From: Neopestalotiopsis rosae
Lineage: Eukaryota; Ascomycota; Sordariomycetes; Amphisphaeriales; Sporocadaceae
Assembly: GCA_023078685.1 (NCBI GenBank)
Contig: JALGAS010000011.1
Coordinates: forward strand, 930,001 to 994,000
Reading direction: 5' to 3'
DNA length: 64,000 nucleotides
The position numbers were made by a program, and so were the translations under genes. This document shows positions 22,925 to 34,701 of this stretch, piece after piece (position 1 is the stretch's first letter; every line of letters starts with the position of its first letter). The notes under the pieces were generated by a model, which searched no databases, was not told the origin of the DNA, and saw only the letters and a list, made by a program, of their open reading frames with translations.

Positions 22925-25888
22925 CGACAATGACAAAGAATAATGGGGAAGGCCATTGGACAATGATTTGATGATATGATGGATGTTGTATTTCTTAATG
23001 TAAAAGGCAGTGTAACTATTCTCATTTTCGGAGGGCTATATAATGGTTATGACGGGCACATGCATGGGATTGAAAACATCGGGGGCTTGCAGCTGAAGGA
23101 CTTATTGCACGTAAACGAATCGAACTAATATGAATTCATCTGAACGGTAACATGTTGCTGTACTTTTGATTTTGGTTTGGAACTGTCCTTGGCTGTCAGG
23201 AAGAAGGACCAGCTGCGACAGCGAGTTGGTTGCATAAGAGAACTCTAAATTGCCGAGTAGTCACGCTAATAAATCCCTACACGCGCGCGCACCGGGAAGT
23301 GAAGTTACGGTAGCGTAGCAGTCATATCATGTGTTATTACTAATGATGGCCTGAATGGTACGTTGAATGGTGCTGCATGCGACGGGATGCAGGAGGGAAT
23401 CGGGAAGAAGACGACGCATTGCATACAGTACTATGTACATACAGTACTGCGAACAAAGAAAGTCCTGCGCCATAGTTAAACTAGAAATGACGTTCACCAG
23501 CCTGCCAGTTGATATTGGCATGGAGATGGGACCATAGAGAGTAGATAAAACCGGTCCCCGGCAAAAATCACACAGGTGTGTATAGAGATGGAGTAGAGGT
23601 GTGCATGTGTGTGTGGCTTGAGGTGGGCAGCCTGGGAGCAGGAAAAACCGGTTCTGGGGCTGTTTAGGGATTCGTGTCTCGCGATAGTCGAAGTGACGTG
23701 AAGGGTGGCAGGGTCCCCGCAGTATAATCTAGCGGGCAGCGAATAGCAGGACGCTGCCCGCCACGAGCCTGGCCAGGTTTCCTTGTTATGCCCGCCCGGC
23801 CTTACGCCACGCTCACGCCAGCAGTAGCCCCAGAACTGGGCTCAACGGTCGGTTCTATCTGATACTCCATGACTTGCTTTGCTAGAGGGAAGGCTACTAT
23901 TGCTAGTACTTAGTCGACACGATCGCACTAAAGCTAGAGGTCTAGTCAACGTTACTGTCGTTTTCGAGCTTTTCCTTCTTTCTTTTCTTTTTAGCCTCAC
24001 GTTTTGGTCTAATAATGCAGTCTTCCAGATGGTATCTGCTATAGTATATTATAGCGCAGTGTAAGAACAAGTTTGCAAGTATTAGGTGAGAAGGTATCTA
24101 TGTAGTGGACGCGTTGCTGGCTCCGCATGCCCACGAAACCCAGGGCCCGATCGATATCTTAGTTAGCAATCGGCCAAGCGCAGAATTAAAAAAAGAACCA
24201 CCGGCGGAATAAAAATGCTGAAACCCTGAACTAGGACGACAGGGACAACTCCGTCTGTTTTCCGGAAGAGCCGCCGTTCTGTTTTTCTTAGGTACTGCAG
24301 AATGGAGCCAATTCATGTCATGCCATTGTCAAGAGAGTCAAGAAAGACCATGAAGTTTTCACCACTTAGTGGATATTTTACTGCAACTACCATGACTTTT
24401 TTCTGAGGTCCACCGAATCTCCATCCGCACGCGGTAGTGAGCCTCGGAAAGCCAAGCGAGCTGGGCCCAAGGTCCTGAGGTCCTCACCCTGCAGTGCCGC
24501 TGCCAACCAAGAACCTGCCCTGCTTGCTCACCTTGCCCACCCCTGCCCATAGTCAACTCAAATAAAGTGGCCTGGACGATACTAACTAGTTTGTGGGTGT
24601 GGCTCCGGTGGGTGGCTGATGCAAGCCCGCGCAAACTACATTCCTTCTCTGCCAAGTTTCAATACCTGCCTGTTCCATGTCATCAAAGTCCAGATTTCAC
24701 TCTCTCACCCGGAGAATGCAGGCATACTATGTGATCTCGTCTCTCCGCGTCCGAGTCCGCGCGTGGCCTTGCCCTTCGATCCTATGCCAACTCCACACGA
24801 TCGAGATCCCCACCAATATGTCTATGGTTCACCCGGGGGTGTCTGGTCAGATTGAATAAACGAGATATGCCATGGGCCGCGCCCGGGCGAGCACCTCTCC
24901 GTCTCTTGTGGCAGAGAATCTTGTTTCTATTCCCTGTTTTGGTCTCGGCTAGCCAATCAAACGTGCTGCCTCTCTCCGACCACCAACGCATGGCCGTCCC
25001 AACCGTGCCCACCGCCACGACACCCAGTCGAGCCAGTTACAGAACTCTACTCTCTCGTCACAAACTAATCATATTGCACCAGCCCCGGGAGCCACAGAAA
25101 ACGAGTATTCCCCCTCCTCCCCTCAAAGTCGACCCTGGGTCTCACTGGTCCCTGCCACCGCGGGTGGCCGAAACTGATCGGCACGCCTCGGCCTGGTCCC
25201 CCCAGTAGTAGATCCTCAACCTCGTAGCCGCATGTGTGGCTTGACCTCATCGGAGCATAAGCGAGTGCTTCTTCCAGTGCTTCCCAGTAGTGACCCTCCT
25301 TCATGACGTTCCGCTTCATATACTCCTTCTACATGACGTCGAAGAAGAGCTGTAGAATGCAGTCCTGGCCCGAATAGCAATGCTGAAACAAGTAACGCAA
25401 AGGAGGAGAAATCAGCCCAGGGAGACGTCAAGCGCCTATAGCTCTTACCCCAACTGCTACCTAGCCAGTACCTTGCTGAAGCTCGTTGCTTTCTTTCTCG
25501 TTCTGTACGATCCCGTTAGTCAAGGCTGGGGGTAGCTCTACAGCTACCCAGTATCACTGGCTGATGTGACGTAAGTGATTGGAGCTTCTCTTCCAGACTG
25601 CTTTTCTTGTATTGAGATTATACGGGGGAAATCACGATATGCTTTTTCTTCTCCATTATCCATTGTGTTAAATACAAAACTCTCCTGCTCTCGTAGAATT
25701 TCTATAGTTCTACACTTTAATTCTTCACTCTTATGACCAACACTGTAAAACAGACAGTAGTGACTACCCAACCCACTGCTACAGAAATCAAAACCGAAAT
25801 AACTACACAACTACCTGATAACCTCTTACCCTTGAAAGATACACTTGCTCCTCTTATTCATTCTTCCTATTCTCAAAATTCCGCAAAC
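22925..25888. other. Intergenic region between the two DUF3659-type genes
   Basis: About 3 kb with no gene I can support. Open frames near 24619-25208 are short and unrecognised. The frame of the next gene is open back to an ATG at 25733, so 25733-25888 is either its 5' leader or a 52-residue N-terminal extension. Confidence 0.45.
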
Positions 25889-28800
25889 ATGAGCTCGCAA
25901 GTAGGCAGCGCACAGAAGAAAGTACAGTCGGAGTTGCCAGAGACCCCAACCAAGGCCGGCCAGCCTCTTTCAGAGTCCAAGCTGGACCAGTCGGCACCGC
26001 GCTCCATCCCAGATATCAACGACTCGGAGACGCAGTCCCAAGATGCCGATGTATCCAATTCCGGCGAGGGCGAGGAGGGCGAAATGGTGCCAGCCGCAGG
26101 TCGTATTAATGAGAAGGGAGAGGTAATTGACGATGATGGCAACGCGATCGGCAGGGTCACAAAGGGCAGCGCAAAGGACTTTGTGGACTTTGTCGTTACC
26201 CAGGAGGGTGACATTCTGGACTCTAACGGCGGCGTCGTTGGCAAGGCTGAGCCTCTGGAAGATGTTGCCTCGAGACTCGACGAGCACTACACCACAACCT
26301 CTAGAGATCACGTGGACAACGTGACGGGCGCTGCTGCAGGTGATGAGACTCCGAGCGGAGGCGGTGGCCTCGGCGGTGCATTGGGTGGTGTCGGCAACGT
26401 GGCCAAGGGCGCCACCAGCGGAATCGGCAAGACTGCCAAGGGCCTCACGGGTGCCGTTGGTGACACAACCAAGGGTGTTACGGATACGGTCGGAGGCGCA
26501 ACTGGTACACAGGACGTGACCGACAAGCTCGGTGACACAGTCAAGGGCACCACGGATACCGTTGGCGACACTGCCGAGGGTGCCACCGGCGCAGTCGGTG
26601 ACACCACAAAGGGCGTCACTGACACGGCTGACGAGGCCACCAAGCCCGTCACCGACACTGTAGATGATGCCACTGGTGGTGTTACTGGCAAGGTTGGTGA
26701 GACGGCAGAAGGCGTGACCGACACGGCTGGTGAGACTTTGGAGGGTGCTGGCGACAAGGTAAGCATATATTCGCGGAATCCAAGACGAATGTCCAGAGTG
26801 ACGCTAATAACACTCTCATCAGGTTGGCGAGACTGCTGAGGGTGCTACTGGTACTCTCGGAGAGACCGCCGAGGGCGCCACTGACACTGTTGGAGAGGGT
26901 GTCGAGGGTGTAAAAGACACTGCCGAGGAAGGCGTTGAGGGCGCTGAAGGCAAGGTGAGTTCATCAGCATTCGCGTCCACTCGACAGGACATCAACTAAA
27001 TCTCATTTACAGCTTGGCGAGACTACCGAGGGCGTTGAGGGTGCCGTTGATGAAGCGAAACCCGCCCTTGACGAGGATGGCAACCCTATTGAAGGTGCCG
27101 AGAAGACTCTCGATGAAGCCAAGCCCGCCCTTGATGAAGACGGTAACCCCATCGAGGGCGCCGAAAAGACGCTGGATGACGCCAAGCCCGCTCTTGATGA
27201 AGACGGTAACCCCATTGAAGGTGCCGAGGAGGCCCTTGATGAAGCCAAGCCCGCTCTTGATGAGGATGGCAACCCTATTGAAGGTGCTGTCGACGAGGCT
27301 GGCGAAGCTGTGGAAGGTGCTAAGGGCGCTGTCGATGAGAACGGCAACCCCATTGAGGGTGTCGAGGGTGAAGTCCCTCTCGATGAGAACGGAAACCCCA
27401 TCGAAGGCTTGGAGGCACCTATCGAGATCCCAGAATTCGCCCCTACCGTTGCCGGAAAGGTGATTGCCATGTTTGAAGGCCCATTCACCGTGGCCGAGGA
27501 TGGTCAAGTCACCGACCAGAACGGCAAGATTCTTGGTAACCTCGCCGAGGACACTGACATTCAGAACCTCATTGGCAAGGATATCAAGGGTATTGATGAG
27601 AATGGTAATCTGCTCGGCGACAATGAAACCGTCCTCGGCAAGGTCAACCTCGTCCCCGAAGGCACTATCGTGGAACGCATCAAGGAGGAGATTCCCGAAG
27701 CTGCTGAGCGTTTGGATGCCATCGAGGAGGCCAAGAACAAGCTTCCCGATATTTCCATCCTCGAAGGCCTGACCATCAACAAGGCCGGCAATGTTGTCGA
27801 CGAGAAGGGCAACGTCATGGGTCGGGTCACGAGCGGCGAGATCAAGAAGCTGGTTGGCAAGCAGCCCGACGAGAAGGGCCAAATCTGGGATGGTCGCGGC
27901 AACGTCATTGGTGAGGTCGAGGTCGTACCCGAGGCCATTGAGAACATGGCTTCGCCTTTCGAAGACTTCCCTGATGCTATCGTCGACAAGGACGGTATCG
28001 TCGTCTTCGAGGGTCGCCAAGTTGGTGTCGTCTGCGAAGGTGACATTGAGAAGCTGATCGGCAAGAAGGTTGATGCCGATGGTGATATCCTCGACAAGAA
28101 CGGCAATGTCATTGGCAAGGCCGAGAGAAAGGAGCACGAAGAGCCTGTCGCAGAGCCCGAGCAGCAGATTGATTACTCAATGCTCGTTGACAAGAAGGTC
28201 AATAAAGCTGGCAATGTTGTCGACGAGAAGGGTCAAATTTGGGGACGTGTCGTCCAGGGTGTTCTCAAGAACTTGATCGGCAAGAAGGTCGGTGATAACG
28301 GCGAGATCTTCAACGATGCCGGAAAGGTCATCGGCAAGGTTGAGCCCGTTCCCGATGAGGAGCGTGAGGACTACAAGGAGGACTCTCCATTCGAGGACTT
28401 CCCTGGCGCTACCGTCGGTGATGAAGGTGCGGTTCTCTTCAATGGCGAGCAGGTCGGCATCGTCGTCGATGGTGATGCCAAGAAGTTGAAGGGTAAGACC
28501 GTCGATGCCGATGGTGATATCCTTGACAAAAATGGCAACCTTCTCGGTCATGCGGAGCGCTGGGACAAGCCTGAGGAGGAGGAACCCGAACAGATCGATT
28601 ACTCCATGCTCAAAGACAAGAAGGTTAACAAGTTTGGCAACGTCGTGGACGACAAAGGCCAAATTTGGGGACGCGTTATTCAGGGTGTTCTTAAGAACCT
28701 AATCGGCAAGAAGGTTGGCGATAATGGTGAAATCTTCAACGATGCCGGAAAGGTTATGGGCAAGTGTGAGCCTGTTCCCGACGCGGAGCGTGAGGACTAC

Positions 28801-30470
28801 AAGGAGGACTCGCCATTTGAGGATTTCCCCGGCGCTACCGTCGGTGACGAAGGTGCAGTTATGTTTAATGGCGAGCAGGTTGGTATCGTTGTCGACGGTG
28901 ACGCCAAGAAGCTGAAGGGCAAGACCGTCGATGCCGATGGCGACATCCTCGACAGAAACGGCAACCTCCTCGGTCGTGCAGAGCGCTGGGAGAAGCCCGA
29001 AGAGGAGCCTGAGCCCGAGGTCGACAACTCCGCCCTTGCTGGTAAGCGCATCAACAAGGCTGGAAACGCTGTCGACAGCCACGGCGATATCTATGGTCGC
29101 GTTGTTGAGGGTGACCTTCAGCGCCTGATTGGAAAGATGTGCGACAAGCAGGGCTTCATTCGCAACGAAGGAGGTGATGTTATCGGTAAGGCTGAGCTCA
29201 TCCCTGAGGCTGAGCGAGAGGGTCTCAAGGAGGGTCCCTTCACTGAGCTCCCTGGCTGCACTGTCAACAAGGAGGGTCACGTCGTTACTCCCGGCGGCGA
29301 CATTGTCGGTCGTCTGACTTCTGGTGACCCCAAGATTCTGTTCGGTCGTGCTGTTGACGACGATGGTGACATTCTCGACAAGAACGGCAACGTTCTGGGC
29401 CACGCTGAGCGTTGGGAGCCCGAAGAGGTTGCCAAGGACGTTAACCCCATGTCTGGCCGCAAGGTCAATCGTGAGGGTAACGTTGTAGATGAGAACGGAG
29501 ATCTCATTGGCAAGCTCACCAGCGGTGACTTGAGCAAGTGCGCTGGTAAGAAGATCGACGATGATGGTGATGTTGTCGATCAGAAGGGCAGCATTGTCGG
29601 TCACGTGTCTCTGCTCGAGGATATCCCCGAGCCTGAGCCTGAGCCGGTCGAGGAGGAATCCGAGGAGGACCGCCAGAAGCGCTTGCAACTGGAGCAGGAC
29701 CGCAAGATCGCACAACAGATCTGCGTCTGCATTGAGCACTCTCTCGACAAGATCCGCCCCATCTGCAAGATGATCATTGAGGTTTGTTTTGCTTCTTATT
29801 TCTACCTGTAGAGCTATCTACTAACTACTCGGCAGAACATTGACAGAGCTGAGCGTACCCCCGAGGATGAACGTGACGAGGAAGAACTTGTCAAGGTCGT
29901 CAAGCCTCTCATTGAAGAGGGTGGTAAGATCCTGACTGAAGCAAACGGTGTTATCCGTGGTCTCGACCCCGATGGTCGTATCTCTGCCAACGCCAAGCAC
30001 AAGACTGCTGCTCGTGAGGCTACTCCCGAGGAGTACCACCTCGCAGATCTCCTCAAGGAGTTGACTGGTACCGTTACAGAGACCATTGAGAACGCCAAGC
30101 GAAAGCTTGAGGACATGAAATACGCCAAGAAGGAGCTCAACCCTCTCTGGGGTCTCCTGGCTGAGCCTCTCTTCCAGATCATCGCTGCCGTTGGCTTGTT
30201 GCTCAGCGGAGTGCTAGGTCTCGTTGGAAAGTTACTCAACGGTCTTGGACTGGGTGGACTAGTCAACAACTTGCTTGGTGGACTTGGTCTTAACAAGGTT
30301 CTTGACGGTCTCGGACTGGGAAGCATTGTCGGAGCTGTTACTGGACAAGACGACAAGAAGAAGAAGTAAGTGCACAGAGCCCTGTGCCTAACATTATTGC
30401 CAACATGATACTAATTCCATTCTCTTACAGGGGCAAGAGCGGTGGCAGCAAATTCCTTGGAATCATCTGA
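25889..30470 (+). CDS. LEA-like protein with about eleven DUF3659-type repeats and a C-terminal DUF6987-like domain
   Basis: Five exons: 25889-26758, 26823-26954, 27013-29781, 29836-30365 and 30431-30470, giving 1446 aa with consistent phases. The ATG at 25889 (gcaaacATGagc) starts MSSQVGSAQKK; an in-frame ATG at 25733 would add 52 residues. One DUF3659-type unit lies at residues 70-120. LEA-like 11-mers follow (GDTTKGVTDTVGGATG), then four 21-residue repeats (AKPALDEDGNPIEGAEKTLD), then ten more units of about 50 residues of the form G.VVD..G...GRV...KKLIGK. Two 142-residue blocks are nearly identical. The C-terminus has a charged helical part (EEDRQKRLQLEQDRK), then hydrophobic Gly/Leu stretches (LFQIIAAVGLLLSGVLGLVG) and a Lys-rich tail. 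The domain names are from my recall of the families. Structural or stress-protective roles are plausible but unproven. Confidence 0.86.
27049..27300 (+). repeat. Four 63-bp coding tandem repeats
   Basis: Four successive 63-nt units inside the LEA-like gene encode DEAKPALDEDGNPIEGAEKTL or close variants. Divergence is mostly at third positions; the last unit grades into a degenerate copy. Confidence 0.8.
28165..29016 (+). repeat. Near-identical 426-bp coding duplication
   Basis: Two adjacent blocks start at 28165 and 28591 (QIDYSML..KKVNK). Each encodes about 142 residues, two DUF3659-type units plus linker (EREDYKEDSPFEDFPGATVG). The protein copies differ at only a few positions, indicating recent duplication or gene conversion. 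Confidence 0.8.
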
Positions 30471-31178
30471 TTTCACTAATCCACTAATTAATGCATCTGC
30501 GTGTAATTCTATGTTGGGAAGGTAGCGTTTTGAATGATTTCTGCTACGAGTAATGATTCTGTATGATTTCTATTTTATTTCAACGGCAAGGTTGGGTAAC
30601 CTCGAAAATAATATCGTGGACTTTCATGTTGGTCATATAGTGTAGTCTCACAATATTTGAACTTTATTCTAAAACTCTAGAATTTTCTCGTGCATGTGAG
30701 CAAAATGAACCTGGCGATGTGTGGAAACTAGTATTGTGAGATCCTAACCACTCACTCACTGCCCGCACATAGCGCACGTCGGATAGCAGATAGTCGAACC
30801 CGACACGTTGGTAATTTCAGTCTTTACGGAAACCAGGTAGGAGCATATGCAAAACTCTAATTAAAAAATGACGTTAGACATGACGTATATTCCACAAGTT
30901 GGTGTGTAGGGTCGACTAGCGGCAGTGTTGGCCAGCGTATGGCAGATGGGAGTACTACTGCGCTACTGGGTTATCTAAGGCAGGCTTGGCCCTCGAGACT
31001 ATCCACTTCCCTGTTTGATGCTCGGAGGTGATGTGGCTGGTCAGGTGGCGTTCTCACGTCCTTCGATGGAGAGAAGTATTCATAGTACATGATATATCCC
31101 GTTCCCTACACAACCATAGCAAATACTGTTCGTTTTACCGACTTACCTATCTAAGAATAAAGTTTCCTGACCAGCAAT
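30471..31178. other. Intergenic region
   Basis: About 0.7 kb between the LEA-like gene and the lipase-fold gene. No gene recognised; it must carry the latter's promoter. Confidence 0.45.
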
Positions 31179-33029
31179 ATGCCTCGAACACTGTTACTCT
31201 GTTTTATTCATGGATTCAAGGGCGATGATGATACGTTTCAGTCGTTTCCTCATGACTTGAAAATTCAGGTTGCCAAGAAAATTCCCGACCAAAATGTTGA
31301 GTCTGTAGTCTATCCAAAGTACGAGACGAAGGGGGAGTTGGCGCAGTCTACAGAACAATTTCTGTCATGGTATGCGTTGTCCTTAAGTGATATGTGATGA
31401 AAAAAGTGAGCTGATATGTTCTAGGCTACGCGAAAGAGTCATGGATGTGCGAAAAGAACATAGTGAGAAGCCATGGCCAGCCCACGATCGTGATGTTGGC
31501 GTTATCTTGGTCGCACATTCAATGGGGTAAGCAAGATTGATGAGTTTGAATAGACTCTTGCTAATAATCGTTTCCATAGTGGCTTTGTTGCAGCAGATGC
31601 GCTCTTCTCAGTCTTGAATGAGAGAATCGCCAACAAGGACGCCGACGATACCCCCATCTTCCCACTTATTCAAGGCATCTTGACGTTTGATACACCATAC
31701 AATGGCCTTGCACGTTCCATGTTCGTATATGGCGCATTTTCCAACTACCAGAAAGTCAGCAGCGTCTTCAATGTCATGACAGCCATAGGCGCTGCTGCGC
31801 CGGCACAGCTCAGCAAGCTCTCACTGAAGCGTGCGACTGCGTCTGCTGTTCCTGCGCGTAGTTCGAACCCGGCATGGAAGAGCTGGCAACTTATCGCAGT
31901 GAAGACTGGCACGGTTGGAGCCATTGCTGCCGGTGGCGTAGCCGCCTACATGCACCGAAAGCAAATTATGGATGGCATGAGGAACATGAAAAATATCAGC
32001 CGCGAAAGCGTTCAAGAATCCGTCAAGGAGGGATACCAGAACAGTGTTGATGCTGTCGGTCAGGGCCTCGCTTACATCAACCGTGGCAACGTCGGCAAGT
32101 CATTTGAGTATTTGTCTGACCATTTTACGTTCATCGGTTCTCTCATGAAGCAGCAAGAGTTGAGCAGACGTCTAGAACGGATGGGTGAGCTGAAAGGCGT
32201 TGGCATTCATGATTTTTATACATCGCTGGGCGAAAACGGCGTCTGGAGTGGCGGTTACTTCGTCCCGGAGAGAACATTCTGCGCTGTTCCGGAGAAAGAA
32301 CATGTGGCAAGTCACATATTTTCGAAGCGGGTCATCACAGAGACAGAAGATGAAGTCCAAGCGCACATGAGCATGTTCAAGAGAGATAAGAATGTCAACT
32401 ACGAAGAAATGACGGACGAGGCCAGCGAGCTTGTTATCTCATGGTTCAATGACGACTCCAATATTGTCGACGACCCAAAGTATGCGGCTCCCGCGCCACC
32501 CGAGGTCGTCGAAGAGCCTGTGTCGACCACAGTAGATGGTACGGAGATTCCTCAAGTCGATGAAGTTGCCGATAAGACTGGTGTCGAGGAAGAAAAGAAT
32601 TATGATGGTGACTCGTTGCCAGACGAGTCTCCACTTGACATTGCAGCCGCCGCTTCCATGGTGCCTTTACCTGACGACGATGATACGGCTCCTGATACAC
32701 TCGAGGCCAAGGATTCGGCGCAAAGCACTTATATGAGATACTTGTTTGGTGTCGCGCAACAGGCAGGTACTGGTATCAAATCCTATGTACCGAGAACCAT
32801 GCCTGAGATGCCATCGGGGCCGAGTTTCAAGTCATACATCCCAAGTCAGATTCCATCGATGCCTCAGATGCCCAATCTGCCTTCGATGAATGTTTGGTCG
32901 CGCGGCAAGAAGACTGAGTTTAGTAGCGACTTGGCCGGGCAGGTCAACACGAACGAGTCAACGAATAGTGACGCAGTCGCACCAACGGCAACCACAGAAG
33001 GTCAGGTCGTGGCAGAGCAGAAGCCTTGA
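31179..33029 (+). CDS. Alpha/beta-hydrolase (lipase-like, DUF676-type) with disordered C-terminus
   Basis: Three exons (31179-31369, 31425-31526, 31580-33029) give 580 aa. The start MPRTLLLCFIHGFKGDDDTF carries the HGF oxyanion-type motif. The nucleophile elbow is VAHSMGG, split by intron 2, and DTPYNGLA follows as in DUF676-type serine esterases. The middle has a hydrophobic segment (AVKTGTVGAIAAGGVAAYMH), perhaps a membrane anchor, and a charged helical part. The C-terminal 200 residues are acidic and low-complexity, ending with related copies of a short motif (IKSYVPRTMPEM, FKSYIPSQIPSM). It probably hydrolyses a lipid or ester; the substrate is unknown. It sits between LEA-like genes, which hints at a membrane or lipid-linked setting. 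Confidence 0.83.
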
Positions 33030-33852
33030 AGATGAGAGTTGAGACGTAGTTAAGTTCGTTTCTATACTCTGTTTTTTGTTTTTGTTTTAGGATTACCAAA
33101 ATGGAGAATAGACAACATAGGCCTAGCGACTCCTTGAAATTTTCTCCTTATACTCCGTACACGAGCCACAGATTAAATTTACCTAGTATGACCCTCCATG
33201 ATATTTAATACACTAAACATAACCTGAAGCACATATTTATGAACAATTTATGCGCTCAGTCCAAATGCAAAGTGACAATACCATCACTTCTTCTGACAAA
33301 TGCCAAGAACATTGCAGCTGTCTATCGTTGCGGTGAGCTCAGTGATTCCCATGTGACTACGAAGTGACGATCGAATGTGAGATGCTAATCTCACTGTACC
33401 TACCTGACAACTATTTTAAGCTTCCAGATATCCGGAATATCGAGATAGCCCAAATAAATTAGCCTTGAGCCGCAGAGCTCTCTGGACGGGGGATAAATAG
33501 AGTTGCCAGTCAGAATCCCTAGTCACTTGACATTTGCTCACTAGGTTCATACCAATGTGCATAGGTGCATTGTAGACAAACCATGCCAGACACCCTCTCG
33601 AGTAATCCCACCTTGATTTCACGGTGTGGAAAAGCTTCTTCCCCGGTGCTGACGTATTCAGGTGGTTAGGATTGCGGGGTTGTAGCATCATTGTGATGAA
33701 TCCAGAGCTCATATAAGGAGACTTTGGGAAATCCGAGCTTCCACACCTACCGCGCTCTCCTCACGATACAAATTCAAGTTGATCCAAACCACAAAAATTA
33801 TACATTATTTCACTACTACTCCAAGTCTCATATTTCAATCAATCTGATCATC
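33030..33852. promoter_or_regulatory. Intergenic region with TATA-like element for the small LEA-like gene
   Basis: No gene seen. CATATAAGG at about 33709-33717 lies some 140 bp before the next ATG and may be its TATA box. A short TACTCCGTAC-type string occurs near 33155. Confidence 0.4.
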
Positions 33853-34173
33853 ATGAGCAACCCAGAGCAGAACAAGCAGCAGTCACAGCAGGGTGGCGGC
33901 TTGCTCGGTGGCCTCATGGGCGGCGTCGACAACGTCTTGACAGGTGGCCAACAAGCACAGGGCCAAGGCGGCCTACTTGGGGGCCTTGGAAGCACTGTGG
34001 GAAAGACCACCGAAGGTCTTGGCAACACCTTGAATCAGACTGGACAGGGCGTCGGCAATCTGACCAAGGGAGTCACAGATGGCGCGGGCAACACGGTTGG
34101 CGGTGCGACCGACTCGCTAGGCAATACCGTGAAGGGTGTTACTGGAGGAGGACAAAAGCCACAGCAAGGATAA
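33853..34173 (+). CDS. Small LEA-like Gly/Gln-rich protein, 106 aa
   Basis: Single exon from ATG 33853 (catcATGagc). The protein starts with a Gln-rich segment (NPEQNKQQSQQ), then GGLLGGLMGGVDNVL. It continues with LEA-like 11-mers: TVGKTTEGLGNTL, GVGNLTKGVTDGAG, TVGGATDSLGN, TVKGVTG. The TKGVTD..G..VGGAT pattern is shared with the 1446-aa gene, and the GGLLGG plus GGATGAL pattern with the small gene at 11612-12067. It is likely an unstructured, amphipathic-helix-forming stress protein; that role is inferred. Confidence 0.8.
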   Translation: MSNPEQNKQQSQQGGGLLGGLMGGVDNVLTGGQQAQGQGGLLGGLGSTVGKTTEGLGNTLNQTGQGVGNLTKGVTDGAGNTVGGATDSLGNTVKGVTGGGQKPQQG

Positions 34174-34701
34174 ATACCGACGATTGATCGACGCAAAAAC
34201 GTTACGATGTTTGTACGTCTGGCTGGGAATATGTTGAATTGACTGAATAAGTAGTTTACTTGGATGGCGCGCGTACGAGCATGTTACGGCGGCCCAGAGG
34301 CGGAGGTGTAACTCATCAATCGCTGCACCTGATGCATATAACACGCAATTTAACACAGCCCATATTTTCATGACTTAATTGTAGCGTGGGTTATTATAAT
34401 TTGTTGATGCGAAATGATCCCGGTAAGTCTCCAATTTATCCTAAACACCCTCTCGGTCTATTCAGAACACAACGCGCTCTTCATCCGCTTTCGTCTGCGA
34501 AGATGGTAGGGCCCCCTCCCCCCGGCCTCGAGGCTGCTGTTCAATGAGTATCTTGCCGTTCGATTGTTCGTCACTGAATTCAATCAAGAAGTTCCATATA
34601 TTGTCGAAATGATCGTCCATTCGCGTAGCTGTGACTTATACGTGCTGAATCGCCCAAACAGGTCGAGGATGTGTCTTGTGGTCGGTTGATGAACCTCAAA
34701 T
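34174..34701. other. Intergenic region between convergent genes
   Basis: This holds the 3' flanks of the small LEA-like gene and the GNAT gene. No gene recognised. Confidence 0.45.

Noticed and set aside
24619..25208. Two overlapping plus-strand frames before the LEA-like gene
   Set aside because: Short and unrecognised, with no splice-consistent extension.
27007..28137. Long minus-strand frames opposite the DUF3659-type repeats
   Set aside because: These are mirror frames caused by the biased codon use of the repeat gene; no independent motif.
28699..29739. 346-codon minus-strand frame opposite the same gene
   Set aside because: Same explanation; it repeats with the period of the coding repeats on the other strand.
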